Shown here: positions 1 through 11,126 of the stretch, one piece after another
How positions within the stretch are numbered: the stretch's first letter is position 1
Layout of the letters: each line of letters starts with the position of its first letter
NCBI GenBank assembly: GCA_015478945.1
Contig: JABUQX010018475.1
Location: 12,501 to 39,251 of the forward strand
Origin: Trachelipus rathkii
Lineage: Eukaryota; Arthropoda; Malacostraca; Isopoda; Trachelipodidae
Length of the DNA stretch: 26,751 bases
Reading direction: 5' to 3'
Notes under the pieces: model-generated
What the model was told of the DNA's origin: nothing
What the model saw: only the letters and a program-made list of their open reading frames with translations
Database searches by the model: none
Translations under genes and position numbers: made by a program

Positions 1-120
1 GTGTACAAATATTGTATGGCAGATAAGCCTAACGCGAAACGATCGATAACCGGACATTTTGACCGCGAAAGGTCGACCGCCCGGGGAGTAAATTAATTAC
101 CGCCCTTCGACCGACGAAAA
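1..120. other. Short CpG-rich unassigned sequence
   Basis: These bases are the only clearly CpG-containing, non-repetitive part of the first kilobase; CG dinucleotides cluster around 30-110. I see no open frame, splice pattern or transposon motif. It may be the end of an element that extends beyond the window. Confidence 0.35.
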
Positions 121-370
121 AAAAACGAAGTTTTTTTTTGAAACAATAAATATTATTTAATAAAATAGATTAATAAATAAATTAATTAGTTAATTTGTTG
201 AATTAATTAATTAATTATTAATAAATAAATAAATAAATAATAAAAAAAAATAAATAAATAAATAAATAATAAATAAATTAATAAATACATAAAATAATAA
301 TAAATAAATAAATTAATTAAAAAAAAAAAAACAAAAAAAAAAAAAAAATAAAAAATAAATTAATTAGAAT
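121..370. repeat. A/T-only simple repeats (AAAT/AATT types)
   Basis: The stretch is almost pure A and T, made of interrupted AAAT, TTAA and poly(A) runs. No coding signal is visible. Confidence 0.9.
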
Positions 371-430
371 TAATATATATATATATATATATATGCATCA
401 TCTATATTAGATATCTCTTATATATATTAC

Positions 431-487
<57 letters not shown>

Positions 488-515
488 CTATATATATATA
501 TATATATACTATATT
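371..515. repeat. (TA)n microsatellite, interrupted
   Basis: Long alternating TA runs are broken by short insertions near 393-415 and 465-490. Such tracts recur throughout the window and often border the transposon remnants. Confidence 0.93.
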
Positions 516-562
516 TATATACTATTTACGATGTTTTAAAATACCGCATATAAAGTAGAATA

Positions 563-652
563 ATACACACACACGCCAAAGCCCAGCACACGCACACAGC
601 ACACGCACACGCACACGCTCACGCACACGCACACGCACACGCACACACACTA
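563..652. repeat. (CA)n / CACGCA microsatellite
   Basis: CA dinucleotides alternate with CG-containing variants (CACGCA). The tract is a compound dinucleotide/hexanucleotide repeat of about 90 bp. Confidence 0.92.
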
Positions 653-676
653 GTAGTTGAGTAAGGATATTGGAGA

Positions 677-847
677 CCGCTGGAATTCCTGGAAATCCTG
701 GAAACCTGGAAACTGGAAAATGGAAAATGGATTCCTGGAAAATGGAAAATGGATTCCTGGAAACTGGAAAATGAATCCAGGAAACTGGAACTGGAAAATG
801 GATTCCTGGAAACTGGAAAATGGATTCCTGGAAACTGGAACTGGAAA

Positions 848-850
<3 letters not shown>
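677..850. repeat. Minisatellite built on TGGAA/TGGATTCC
   Basis: Variants of a unit resembling AATGGATTCCTGGAAACTGG recur about seven times with 20-33 bp spacing. The plus frame from 657 to 857 stays open and gives a Trp/Lys/Gly/Asn-rich 66-residue peptide. That peptide is the translation of a tandem repeat, so I do not call it a gene. Confidence 0.85.
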
Positions 851-1117
<267 letters not shown>

Positions 1118-1139
1118 TTTTTTAAGTTTATAACTTCCA

Positions 1140-3115
1140 ATTTAAGTTTTTAACATACCTTATTTCAGTAATCATAAATCAGTAAATCAATCTGTCACCA
1201 TACCTTCCTTCCTTCCATGATCTATTGCTTCTCCTGATCTATTGTTCAAGTCATATTTTCTTATTAAAATTGGTGTGTTTTTACATACCTTAAAGCAGTA
1301 AATCAGTAAAGCAGCAAGTCAGTAAAGCAGTAAAGCAGTAAATCAGTAAATCAGTAAATCAAACTATCCTCCAGCCACTCTCCCTAACTATCTATGAACT
1401 ACTGCTCTCGTGTTAAATAGATCTATACTTCTATAATCTTTTGAATTCGTCCATATTTTGTATTAAAATTGTTACGTTTTTTACATACCCCTAAACGCAG
1501 TACAATCATATCAGTAAACATCAAACTGGCTCCACACATACCCTCTCTACCCTTCATGATCTAAATTGATCTATTTTGATCATTGATTCTATATGATTCA
1601 AGTCATATTTTTACTTAATTATTGGCAATAAAATGCTGCGTTACAACATACTTAAGCAGTAAATCAGTAAAGCAGCAAATCAGTAAATCAGTAATCAGTA
1701 AAGCAAAACAGTAAATCAAACTACCCTCCCCTGCCCTTCCATGATCTATTGATGATCTATTGATCTTTATTATTCAGTCATATTTTTGTATAACAAAACA
1801 AAACTTTATTTCGTTTTTACATACCCTAACGCAGTAAATCAGTAAATCAAACTACACTCCTACCCATCCGTGATCTATTGAATCTATTGATCTATTGATC
1901 TAATTGATTCAAGTCATATTTTTGTAAAACAATTTAAACTTTTTATTTCTTTTTATGTTTATAACTTTAAAAAAAATTGTATTTTTTACATACCCCTAAA
2001 CAGTAAATCAGTAAACAGTAAAATCAAACTACCCTCCTACCCATCCCGTTGATCTATATCTATTGAACCTATTGATCTATTGATCCTTATTGATTCAAGT
2101 CAATATTTTGTATAACAATAACAAACTTTTATACTTTTTATGTTTATGACTAACTTAAAAAATTTTGTATTTTTTGCATAACCTAAAGCAGTAAAAATCA
2201 GTAAATCAGTAAATCAGTAAATCACAGTACCATCCAGCCACCACTCTTCCAGTATGATAAATTGATCTATTGATCTATTGATCTATTGATCTATTGATCT
2301 ATTTTGAATTAATGTCATATTTCGAGTATCATTTCGCGATAAACATAACACAAAATAAGTTTTTTATATACTAACCATGGAATATATGGTAACGTAACAA
2401 AGTTTTTACATTAATAAAGCAACATAACATACCTCGAACTAAGAAAATTGTTACGTTTTACATTACCTAAATCAGTAATCAGTAGAATCAGTAAATCAGT
2501 AAATCATAATCAGTAAATCAAAGTACCAATCCAGCCACCCTCCTACTCTTCCATGATCTATTGATCTATTGATCTATTGATTCAAGTCATATTATGGGTT
2601 ATAACATAACAAAAAAACTTTATTTATTTTGTTTTGTTTCCTTTAAATCTATTGATCTATTGATCTATTGATCTATTGATTCAAGTCATATTTTTTACTA
2701 AAAATTGCATTTTTTACATACCCTAAAGCAGTAAATCAGTAAATCAGTAAATCAAACACCCCAGTCTATCATCCTAATCTATTGATCTATTGATTCTATT
2801 GATCTATTGATCTAATGATCTATTGATTCAAGTCATATTTTGTAATAACATAACACAAAATAAATTCTTTGCTGTAGCTGTTTTTGTTGAAAGTGTTCGG
2901 GTTGTTGTTGCATTTGTTGCAGTTTGTTGATGTTGTTTGTTGTTGACGTTTGCGTTGTTGTTGCTGTTGTTGTTGTTTGTTAAATATATCAAGAAAATCA
3001 AGTTTAATGAAAATATACAACACTTTTTTCGAACATATCTCTAAAAATATTAATGTTTTATTTTAACATTAACATTGTAATATTGAAAACTAACAAAAAT
3101 AATCTCATCTAGCCT
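1140..3115. repeat. Degenerate satellite array, ~170-bp units with 8-bp cores
   Basis: A recurring order of blocks is visible: a TTTTTACATACC-type start, several CAGTAAAT repeats, a C-rich segment (CTACCCTCC-type), several GATCTATT repeats, then ATTCAAGTCATATTTTG. The TACATACC anchor falls near 1153, 1284, 1482, 1642, 1818, 1986, 2175, 2460 and 2714, so spacing is roughly 130-290 bp and most often 160-200. Near 2333-2460 and 3020-3115 the array holds blocks (GAGTATCA, GGATAAACATAACA and others) shared with the longer higher-order repeat at 3990-8457. No coding frame is present. Confidence 0.88.
2870..2985. repeat. Imperfect (TTG)n repeat inside the satellite
   Basis: TTG/TGT triplets with interruptions fill this stretch. 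The minus strand encodes a Gln/Asn-rich peptide there, as any CAA/CAG-type repeat would. Confidence 0.8.
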
Positions 3116-3215
3116 AACTGACATACAGCATTCATTAGCAAGGTAACTAAAATTAGAAGTTTCAACTTACCAGCAGAAGTCATCATACCAATCTCAATTT
3201 TTACTATACACACAA

Positions 3216-3237
3216 CCGACAAAATAATAATAATAAA

Positions 3238-3278
<41 letters not shown>

Positions 3279-3360
3279 ATTATTATTATATTATTAATTA
3301 TTTATTAATTATTATTAATTAATTAATTATTTTATTATTATTAATTCATATTTTATTATT
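3216..3360. repeat. (TAA)n switching to (TTA)n
   Basis: A short AAT run turns into an ATT run near 3238, forming a small inverted repeat. Interrupted TTA/TTAA repeats continue to about 3360. Confidence 0.88.
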
Positions 3361-3720
3361 TCCACATGATCCTCACATTCTCCTATAAAGCGTGCCGATC
3401 ATCTTAACCTGCAGTCACAACTAGAACATTGGTTGGTAAATTGGTTCTCTACAGATCACCTATACATTAGGTAATTTTTGTTACGCGCTAAGGGTAACGC
3501 CAATCAGAGAACAATGCATTTCGCTTAAGCCATCACGACAGCCAATGAAAATTCCGAGGAATGACTCCATTAATCTTAATACTTTTTGACACATATGAGA
3601 TGGGTAACGAGATTTATTACTTTGTCGTACCCGATATCTTTGACACATAGAAGGGTGGCGAGATTATTACTTGTTCCTTATTGTCCGTACTTAGAACATC
3701 TGTTTTTATCTTAACTATTA
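3361..3720. other. Unassigned low-copy DNA with a partial ~60-bp duplication
   Basis: This stretch is of mixed composition. Two related segments, near 3582-3635 and 3638-3695, share the order TTTGACACAT, GGGT(A/G)(A/G)CGAGAT, TTATTACTT and a GTAC-containing end. I see no gene or transposon motif. Confidence 0.5.
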
Positions 3721-3723
3721 ATG

Positions 3724-3802
<79 letters not shown>

Positions 3803-3864
3803 CATCTTTATTATTTATGAACATAGCAATTCTAACATACCACACACACACATCTCACACACAC

Positions 3865-3897
<33 letters not shown>

Positions 3898-3945
3898 CAC
3901 ATACACACACAACATACACACACACACTCACAATAATTATAGACA
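3721..3945. repeat. (ATT)n followed by (CA)n microsatellite
   Basis: About 25 uninterrupted ATT triplets (3724-3800) are followed after 40 bp by CA/ACAC repeats (3840-3935). The overlapping open frames encode homopolymeric Tyr or Ile then Thr/His stretches and are repeat translations. Confidence 0.93.
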
Positions 3946-3989
3946 CCTTTACTTAATACAATAGCCTGGCAATCATCTCGTACTAACTT

Positions 3990-6237
3990 ACTGATTACAG
4001 TAAAGTACCTAACACAGTGTACAAAACGTATAACCTATTCCTACTTTTTCAAACATATCTCTAACATAGCAATGTTAATCTTTACATTAACACTATCGAA
4101 TTACGTAGCATTTCGAGTATCATTCGGATAAACATAGCACACAAAACGAGTTCTTTATATACTAAACCAGCAGGAATATATGCTAACATAACAATGTTTT
4201 CACATTATTAAAGCTAACATAGCATCATATTGACTAAGAAAATAATGTACAACGACAAACCCCACACACCATACGCACGAATACAAAGTTCCACACTTAA
4301 CAAAGTTCCACACTTAACATCGTAAAGTAACTAACTTACACAACAAAACTAACCTAATTCATATTTTTCCAAGCTATATCTCAACATTATTAACGTTCAT
4401 TTTTACATTGACACAGTTCATATTTAACAACAATTTATCATAACCTTGTCTATTATCATACAGACCAACGCATATATGCAGAACATAACAAAGTTTTATC
4501 CCAAACATAAATAAAAATAAGTTCTTTGATAAAATATATCAACGTAAATTGTAATAGTTTACTGATTTTAAAAGCAGTAATCAGTAAATCAAATAATCAA
4601 ACGATCGACCCTTCTACCCATCTATTGATCTTTTGATCTATGATCTATTGATTCATGTCAGTATTTTGAGTATCATTTCGGATAACACTAAAAATAAGTT
4701 CTTTATATACTAACCATCGGATATATGCTAACGTAACAAGTTTTTACATTAATAAAAGCTAACATAACATAACCTGAACTAAAGAAATAATGTACAACCG
4801 ATAAACGCTAACACACCATGGGACGCGTGAATAAACTGTTAACGTTAACAAAATTTTGCACTTAACAACAGTAAAGTACCTAACACATCGTACCAAACGT
4901 AACCTATTCACACTTTTTCAAGCATATCTCTTAACATATCAATGTTAATTTAATTAACATCTGCAATATTTTTAACAAAAATTTAGCATAACACTGTCTA
5001 ATCATCTACAGACAACGAATATATTGCTAACGTACCAAAATTTTTTACATCAACTTCGTATATTGTAACAAAATTCATCATAAATCCTCGTCTAAATATC
5101 AGATAAAATGCTGAAATATGTAAACAAACAAAGATATAAAACTGCATAAATAAAAATAACAAAATTTATCTGACATAACATAAAAATAAGTTCTTTGAAT
5201 AAAATCATAGTAAAGTGTAAAGTTTACTGATTTTAAAGCAGTAATTCAGTAAGTCAGTAAATCAAAACCACCATCCCCTGCAGTCCCCTACCCATCCACC
5301 CGCCTGTGATCTATTGAACTATGATTCAAGTTCCATATTTTCGAGTATCACTATGGATAAACATAACATTAAAAATAGGTTCTTTATATATATGAGCCTA
5401 CGAATATATGCTTAACCAACCAAAGTTTTAGCATCAATAAGCTAACATATCATAACCGCAACTATGAATATAATGTAACAAAGCCAAACTAACATACCTC
5501 GCGTAGAATAATCAGCTAACATCTTGAAAATTCCTTACTTATCAAGGTAAAGTAGCTAACAGGTCCTACAATACTCGATATGTTTCCCACTTTTCGCGCA
5601 TATCAGCAATAGGTAAATGCTGTATTATCTAACAAAAGCTCCCTTAACAAGTGACCAATCTGTCAAAGATCCACATCCTGAACTATGAATTGGAACACTA
5701 TCTTCATTAAAGTGTCACTCTCTTCGAGTATAACATCATTTGACCTATGAATAATCGTAGACATTAGCAAAATTCTAGGGCAAACATAACATTACTCACA
5801 AACAACTTCAACCTAGGCTCACGTTTCTAACAAAATATCGTCAGTTAACACAGTAATATCTTACAAAAACTCATCATTTCTCTTACAAATCAGTGTTATA
5901 TTTTCACATTGTCATAGTATATTTAACATAACGTACCTAACTTACGAATAAACAGTTTTCATTTATCAAGAGTATCTAAAGCAACACATAACCTACCGAG
6001 AGAAAAACCAAGGGGGAATGCGTCCATGTAACCTAACGCTTTCAGGAGGTAACCTGAAATATTTTTATCCTTACCTTATTTTAGACGCTCCGCCCCTTTT
6101 CAGAAAATATCAATTCAAACTGGTAGATTGCAACAGGCGCAATCATACATGAGGTGATTTGATAGGTTACATAAGGGCAACAGCCCCAGGGCTGCGCCAC
6201 TTACGCTTACACCCCTTCAGGGTACCCCGAGATGGGT
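3990..6237. repeat. Higher-order satellite array; left arm of a giant palindrome from about 4115
   Basis: The array extends the 1140-3115 satellite into longer units of about 0.56-0.67 kb, judged from the GAGTATCA(..)GGATAAACATA anchor near 4115, 4672 and 5342. Each unit contains a GTTCTTTATATAC block, an AAAATAATGTACAAC block, a CTTTTTCAAGCATATCTC block and the CAGTAAAT and GATCTATT cores. From about 4115 to 6237 the arm is matched in reverse complement by 6238-8457. Decisive pairs are 5999-6016 with 6446-6463 and 5303-5330 with 7144-7173. Confidence 0.85.
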
Positions 6238-6276
6238 TCATGCATCTCTCTCTCTGGGGTGATCTCAAAGTAAGTG
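6198..6276. repeat. Palindrome centre
   Basis: CACTTAC at 6198-6204 pairs with GTAAGTG at 6270-6276. ACCCC/GAGATG on the left pairs with CATCTC/GGGGT on the right, around a TTCATGCAT core near 6237. The two arms therefore meet almost without a spacer, although pairing in the innermost 80 bp is poor. Confidence 0.6.
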
Positions 6277-8457
6277 CTTACAGTGCTTAAAGTGCTATCA
6301 AATCACCTCTGTATGATGCGCTGTTTCCTCTAACAGTTTTGAATTGATATTTTCTGAAAGGGTGGCGGGGTCTAAAATAGGGTATAGGATAAAATATTTC
6401 AGGTTACCCTCCTGAAAGCGTTAGGTGTTTACAAAGGGACGCATCCCCCTTGGGTTTTCTCTCGTTAGGTTATGTGTTGCCTTAGATCTCTTGATAAATG
6501 AAAGACTGTTTATTCGTAATTTAGGTACGTTATTGTTAAATATTACTATGACAATGTGAAAATAACGCTGATTGTTAGAGAAATGGATGAGTTTTTGTTA
6601 AGAAATATTACTGTGTTTAAATGACGAATGGTGTTATAACGTGAGCCTATGGTTAAGTTTTTGTTTGAGTAATGTTAACGTTTGCCCCTAGAATTTTGCT
6701 AATGTCTAGATTATTCATAGTTTAAAGGATGTTATACTCGAAAAGAGTGACCAACTTCAATGAAGATAGTGGCAATTCATAGTTAGGATGTTTGGTATCT
6801 TGACAGATGTCACTTTGTGTTAAGGACTTTGTTAGAATAATAGGCTTCTGTACCTATTGCTGTGATATCGCGCGAAAAGTGGGATACATGATCGAGTATT
6901 GTATGACCTGTTAGCTCTTTACCTTTGATGAAGTGGGAATTTTTCAAGATGTTTAGCTATTATTCCTAGCGAGGTTGTTAGTTTGCATTTGTACATTGAT
7001 ACTTCTTAGTGCGGTTTTAATGATATGTTAGCCTTTTTGATGCTAAAACTGTTTGTTTGGTTGCATAGTATGACGTAGGCTGGTTTATAAGAACCGTTAT
7101 TTTTTATGTCTATGTTTATTCATATATAGTACTCGAAGATATGACTTGAATCATATAGTTCAATAGATCACAGGGGGGTGGGATGGGTAGGGACGTTGCT
7201 AGGGATGGGTGGGTTTGATTTTACTGATTTACTGAATTACTGCGTTTAAATAATCAGTAATCTATTGACGCTGTTTAGACTGTGATATTTTATTCAAAGA
7301 ACCTATTTTATGTTATGCCAGGATAAAATTTTGTTATTTTTTTATGTTATGTTTGGTTAAAACTTTGTTTGCTGTGGCAATTATCGTTGATGATTATGAT
7401 AGTTAGGTAAGGTTTAGATGAATTTTTGTTAAATATTACGAGAGTTGATGTAAAAAATTCTGGTAGTTAGCCAGTATAGGTTCTGTTGTCTGTATGATGA
7501 TTGACTGTGTTATGCCTAAGATTTTTTTTAATATTGCGAATTTAATGGTAGAGAAAGGTAACCAGTGAGATATTCGTGAGATTGCTTGAAAAAGTGGAAT
7601 AGGTTACGTGTTTGTCACGATGTGTTAGGTACGTTTACTGTTGTTTAATGTGCTAAAAATGTTGTTAATGTTAGTAGTTTAATTCGCGTCCGTATGGTGT
7701 GGTTTAGGTTTTATCGTTGTGGACATTATATTTTAGTTCAGGTTTTATGTTATAGTTATGCTTATTAATGTAAAGACTTGTTAGCGTATACAAATATATT
7801 CTGATGGTTAGTAGGTATAAAAACTTATGTTGTTGTGTTAATCGAATGATCACTCAAAATGTGAACAGTGCAATCAATAGATCAATAGATCAAGAAAGGG
7901 GTGGGGAGGGCAGGTTGGGTGGTTTGGATGGTTTGATTTCTGAGTTTACTGATTTCTGCTTTAAAATCAGTAAACTGTAATTAAAATTTACTATGATATT
8001 TTATTCCAAGACTTATTATTTATGTCTGTTTGGATAAAACTCTCCTGCTTAATGCTTCCGCAACGTCCTATTCCGCTTTTGGTCTGTATGATAACTTAGA
8101 CCCAGGCTTATGACTACTTGTTGTTAAATATTACATGTGCTCAATCGTACCACAATTCAACGCTTAATATGTCCTAGAGATACTGCTTGGAAAAAGTATG
8201 ATACCCCCGAGTTCGTTCTTGCTCGTGTAGCTCCTAGTTATTTACTGATGTTAAGTGTGGAACTTTGTTATTATTAACAGTTTATTCGGTGCGTAAGGTA
8301 TGTTATTTTTTGTCGTTGTACATTATTTCTTAGTATTCATATTGATCGCTATGTCTCACCGCTTTATTACTGTGAAACATATGTTATGTTAGCATATCAT
8401 TCGCTGGTCTAGTATCTAAAAGAACTCCGTTTTTTGTGCTATGTTTATCCGAAATGG
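6238..8457. repeat. Right arm of the giant palindrome (inverted satellite copy)
   Basis: Read on the minus strand, this arm repeats the left arm in the same block order. Anchor motifs appear in reverse near 7130, 7855 and 8450. Reverse-complement matches continue to 8437-8450, which pairs with 4126-4140. The midpoint of paired blocks shifts from about 6230 near the centre to about 6288 at the outer edge, so the right arm has gained roughly 100 bp net by indels. Homology stops beyond about 8457, where unrelated AT-rich DNA begins. Confidence 0.85.
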
Positions 8458-8680
8458 ATGTTTCAACAATTATTAATTGGAACATATCCGATTATCATTT
8501 CAACATTTGTTAATTGAAACATATGTTATAGCTTCAATATATATATTGATGATTATAGTTTCAATTACAGCTTCAAAAGAAAATTTTTTCTCATTGAAAC
8601 TTTTTTAAATAATTCCAATATTATCATTCAAGTTTCATTTAAAAAATATTACAGAACAGTTTTAACATTTTAATATCATT
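8458..8680. repeat. Imperfect TTTCAATTAA-type repeats
   Basis: TTTCAAC/TTTCAATT and ATTGAAACATAT motifs recur about six times in both orientations, giving small inverted repeats such as ACATTTGTTAATTGAAACATATGT. I recognise no known element. Confidence 0.5.
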
Positions 8681-9180
8681 ATACATATGATATATATGTT
8701 TATTGTCTTGTATTTCATCTACAAATTTAATAATTAATTAAATATTCATATATGAGGTGTGAATAATATTTCTTACTTTCACATTTCATGAAGGAATTTA
8801 ATATTACAATTTATATAAAGTCGAATGAGACTTATTATTTGAATATACAGTGATATATACATATTTATTTGTATATGTATTATTTTTAGATAATGGAATG
8901 TAGAAGAGGAAGAAGAGAAGATGTGATAATGTGTAATATATAATAATAATAATATAATATATATATATATACACATACACACACACGTAATAATAATGTA
9001 ATATATATAATAATAATAATATATATATATAATAATAATATATATATGTAGTAATAATATAATAATATATATATGTAATAATATATGTATGTAATAATAT
9101 ATGTACTATATTATATATATATAATAGAAAGTAATTACAGCATTTAATATACAAAAATATTATCACACCAACATTTCTGT
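8681..9180. repeat. AT-rich DNA with (TA)n and (TAA)n runs
   Basis: From 8937 to 9125 the sequence is compound TA, TAA and short CA microsatellite. The two minus-strand open frames here encode Tyr/Ile-rich repeat translations. The rest is AT-rich and featureless to me. Confidence 0.8.
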
Positions 9181-9980
9181 CTATTATTTATTATGAAAAG
9201 TAAATGGGAAATATATTGTTATGTATCTCTTGTTGTTGCCACAGCTAAAGATTCACTGAAATGTAGGGGGAAGATTCTGTCTTCTTCTCCAATTTCCCTT
9301 TTTACTCAGCGGTGAGTATCAGCTTTCCTGCTGAGGAGGGTCATCTTGTCTCAGGACCCTGTAACTCTTTCACCGTATTACACAGGTGCAGCAGATTAAA
9401 CGGGGGTGATTTGGTTCATTCAGATTCTTTCAGCAGAGGAAACTTTTATACTATTTATTAATTTAAAGAATTTAAAGAAGGGTTTTAATGACACCCTTTT
9501 TGGTTATATTTTTAATAAACTAATTCAAAACTCGTATACATTTACAGATCAAATATACACACTTTTAATAATAAAAACTTAAACTACAAATAAGAATTTT
9601 CACAACCTCGCTCGCCTATAGGAAGGCTAATATTCGGTTAAGTATTTAACCAGATCAATCACACATGCTATGTTATTTAGCAATTACTATTCTTGTTCGA
9701 GAGTCAAGGAAAGGGAATATAATAACAAATATTTACAATATATTTCTATAACATTTATTAATATGAATAAACCGTGAGTATATAATAATTGTTTAATCGG
9801 CTTTATATTTCTTTATTTTTAGGAATTCTTATTGTCTCATTCTTTTAAAAACTGAACTTAACTTATTTTATTCTTTGTAAGTAAACCAAGGATGAATTTA
9901 TCTCCCAAAAGTAGGAATAAGGGGAAAGTTTGGTAATAACCAACAAAGCTCTTCACATAATCATGAAGCTTCACTTTCAA
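9181..9980. other. Unassigned noncoding DNA
   Basis: This 800-bp stretch is of mixed composition, least AT-rich at 9230-9420. It contains an AGCGGTGAGTAT string near 9308 that looks like a splice donor, but no long frame or partner exon supports it. I cannot assign it to a known repeat family. Confidence 0.4.
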
Positions 9981-10099
9981 TGGGAACCAGCGATAGTAAA
10001 AGCAGCTCAGAAATGGCAGAAGCAGCCCAGCAAAGGAATAAGCAGCCCAGCAATGGAATAAGCAACCCTGCGATAGAATTCGCCCAGCAACGGAACCCT
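9981..10099. repeat. 20-bp tandem repeat, about six copies
   Basis: Units of exactly 20 bp start at 9981, 10001, 10021, 10041 and 10061, with a slightly shifted copy from 10081. The consensus is close to AGCAGCCCAGCAATGGAATA. Copies at 10021 and 10041 differ by one base and the outer ones diverge more. The period is not a multiple of three, and plus-strand frames carry stops on both sides. Confidence 0.85.
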
Positions 10100-10853
10100 G
10101 GGGAAAACATATAACAAAAGTAATGCTTTCACCAGTTTTCCTTGGGAATTTTATTTGAAATTAAATTTATAATATTTATTCATTAATATTCATTACTTAA
10201 AATTATTTATTTCTTTTCAGGCACTTACCCTCGACTGATAAGTCCCAATATTCGGGGTTGAACTGAAGAACTGGGGAAGTAATTGGATGAAGAGCTGGGA
10301 AGTCTAAGATTCAGACGCAAGAGAAACTGGAACGTGGGTTTAACTTTACTTAGATATTATATACGTAAAATATCTTTTAGCATATAAGCATTTATGTAAT
10401 TTTTATAGCCATGCCATGCAATATTAGGAACTTATCTTAATTAAAATTTATATTATTTGTTTAAATTAGTACTAACCTGTTACGTTCGTTGTGACGTCTA
10501 AATACAAATACAGGATAACATCGTTTAACATCTATGGTTTGTGTCTTAAAATTATACTAATTATACTGGGACACATAAACTTTGGACATAAATTCTATTA
10601 AATCAATCAACGACAAAACTTAATCATTTATCAAATACTATTATCTATATTTCAATGGTCTAGAAAAATAAAATTAAATATTAGTAATATAAATCTGGAT
10701 TATATTAATTTCCATAAATAAATCAATAAATAAACGAGGGATGGTGAATAACTTGAATGACCATACATAATAAATTTCAATATCCACTTTGCACATCATC
10801 ATAAAATACTTAAAACAAAAACAAAAAGAGGGAGGGGATTTCCACTTCCCCCT
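10100..10853. other. Unassigned AT-rich noncoding DNA
   Basis: No gene is visible. A pyrimidine stretch ending in CAG at 10210-10221 resembles a splice acceptor, and the following 100 bp is less AT-rich. No conserved protein or donor pairing supports an exon. Confidence 0.4.
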
Positions 10854-10855
10854 AC

Positions 10856-10914
<59 letters not shown>

Positions 10915-11025
10915 AGTATATATAATATATATTATAGTATATAATATATATATATCAATATCTATATATATTATATAATATTATATATATATATATTTAT
11001 TATAATATAATATATAATATATATA
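10854..11025. repeat. (TA)n microsatellite flanking the mariner left end
   Basis: TA repeats with short interruptions run directly into the first bases of the mariner-like element. Tc1/mariner elements insert at TA, so this tract is a natural target. Confidence 0.92.
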
Positions 11026-11056
11026 GGGGTGGTTAAATATTAAGGGCCGATGTGCT
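11026..11056 (+). repeat. Mariner left terminal inverted repeat
   Basis: Imperfect match to the reverse complement of 12315-12345. Shared blocks are GG(T/G)TTAAA, ATT, GGCC(C/G) and TGC. Identity by eye is around 70 percent with a few gaps. Confidence 0.65.
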
Positions 11057-11126
11057 TTTGAAATAATAACACAAATTACTTAGGAATTTATTGTTCATTG
11101 TTTTTATTAGATAATATGGTATGGTT

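Noticed and set aside
1140..2860. CRISPR-like appearance of short repeats with variable spacers
   Set aside because: The short cores are 8 bp and tandem, the longer units are degenerate, and the surrounding DNA is clearly eukaryotic.
3681..3956. Poly-Tyr/poly-Ile then Thr/His-rich frames
   Set aside because: Pure translations of (ATT)n and (CA)n microsatellites.
9600..9720. tRNA- or SINE-like region suggested by TGTTCGAGAGTC
   Set aside because: No A box or cloverleaf could be drawn, so a single B-box-like string is not enough.
9300..10300. Possible host exon pair with a donor-like GGTGAGTAT and an acceptor-like TTTTCAGG
   Set aside because: No open, conserved or protein-like sequence lies on either side. 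Short splice-like strings occur by chance.
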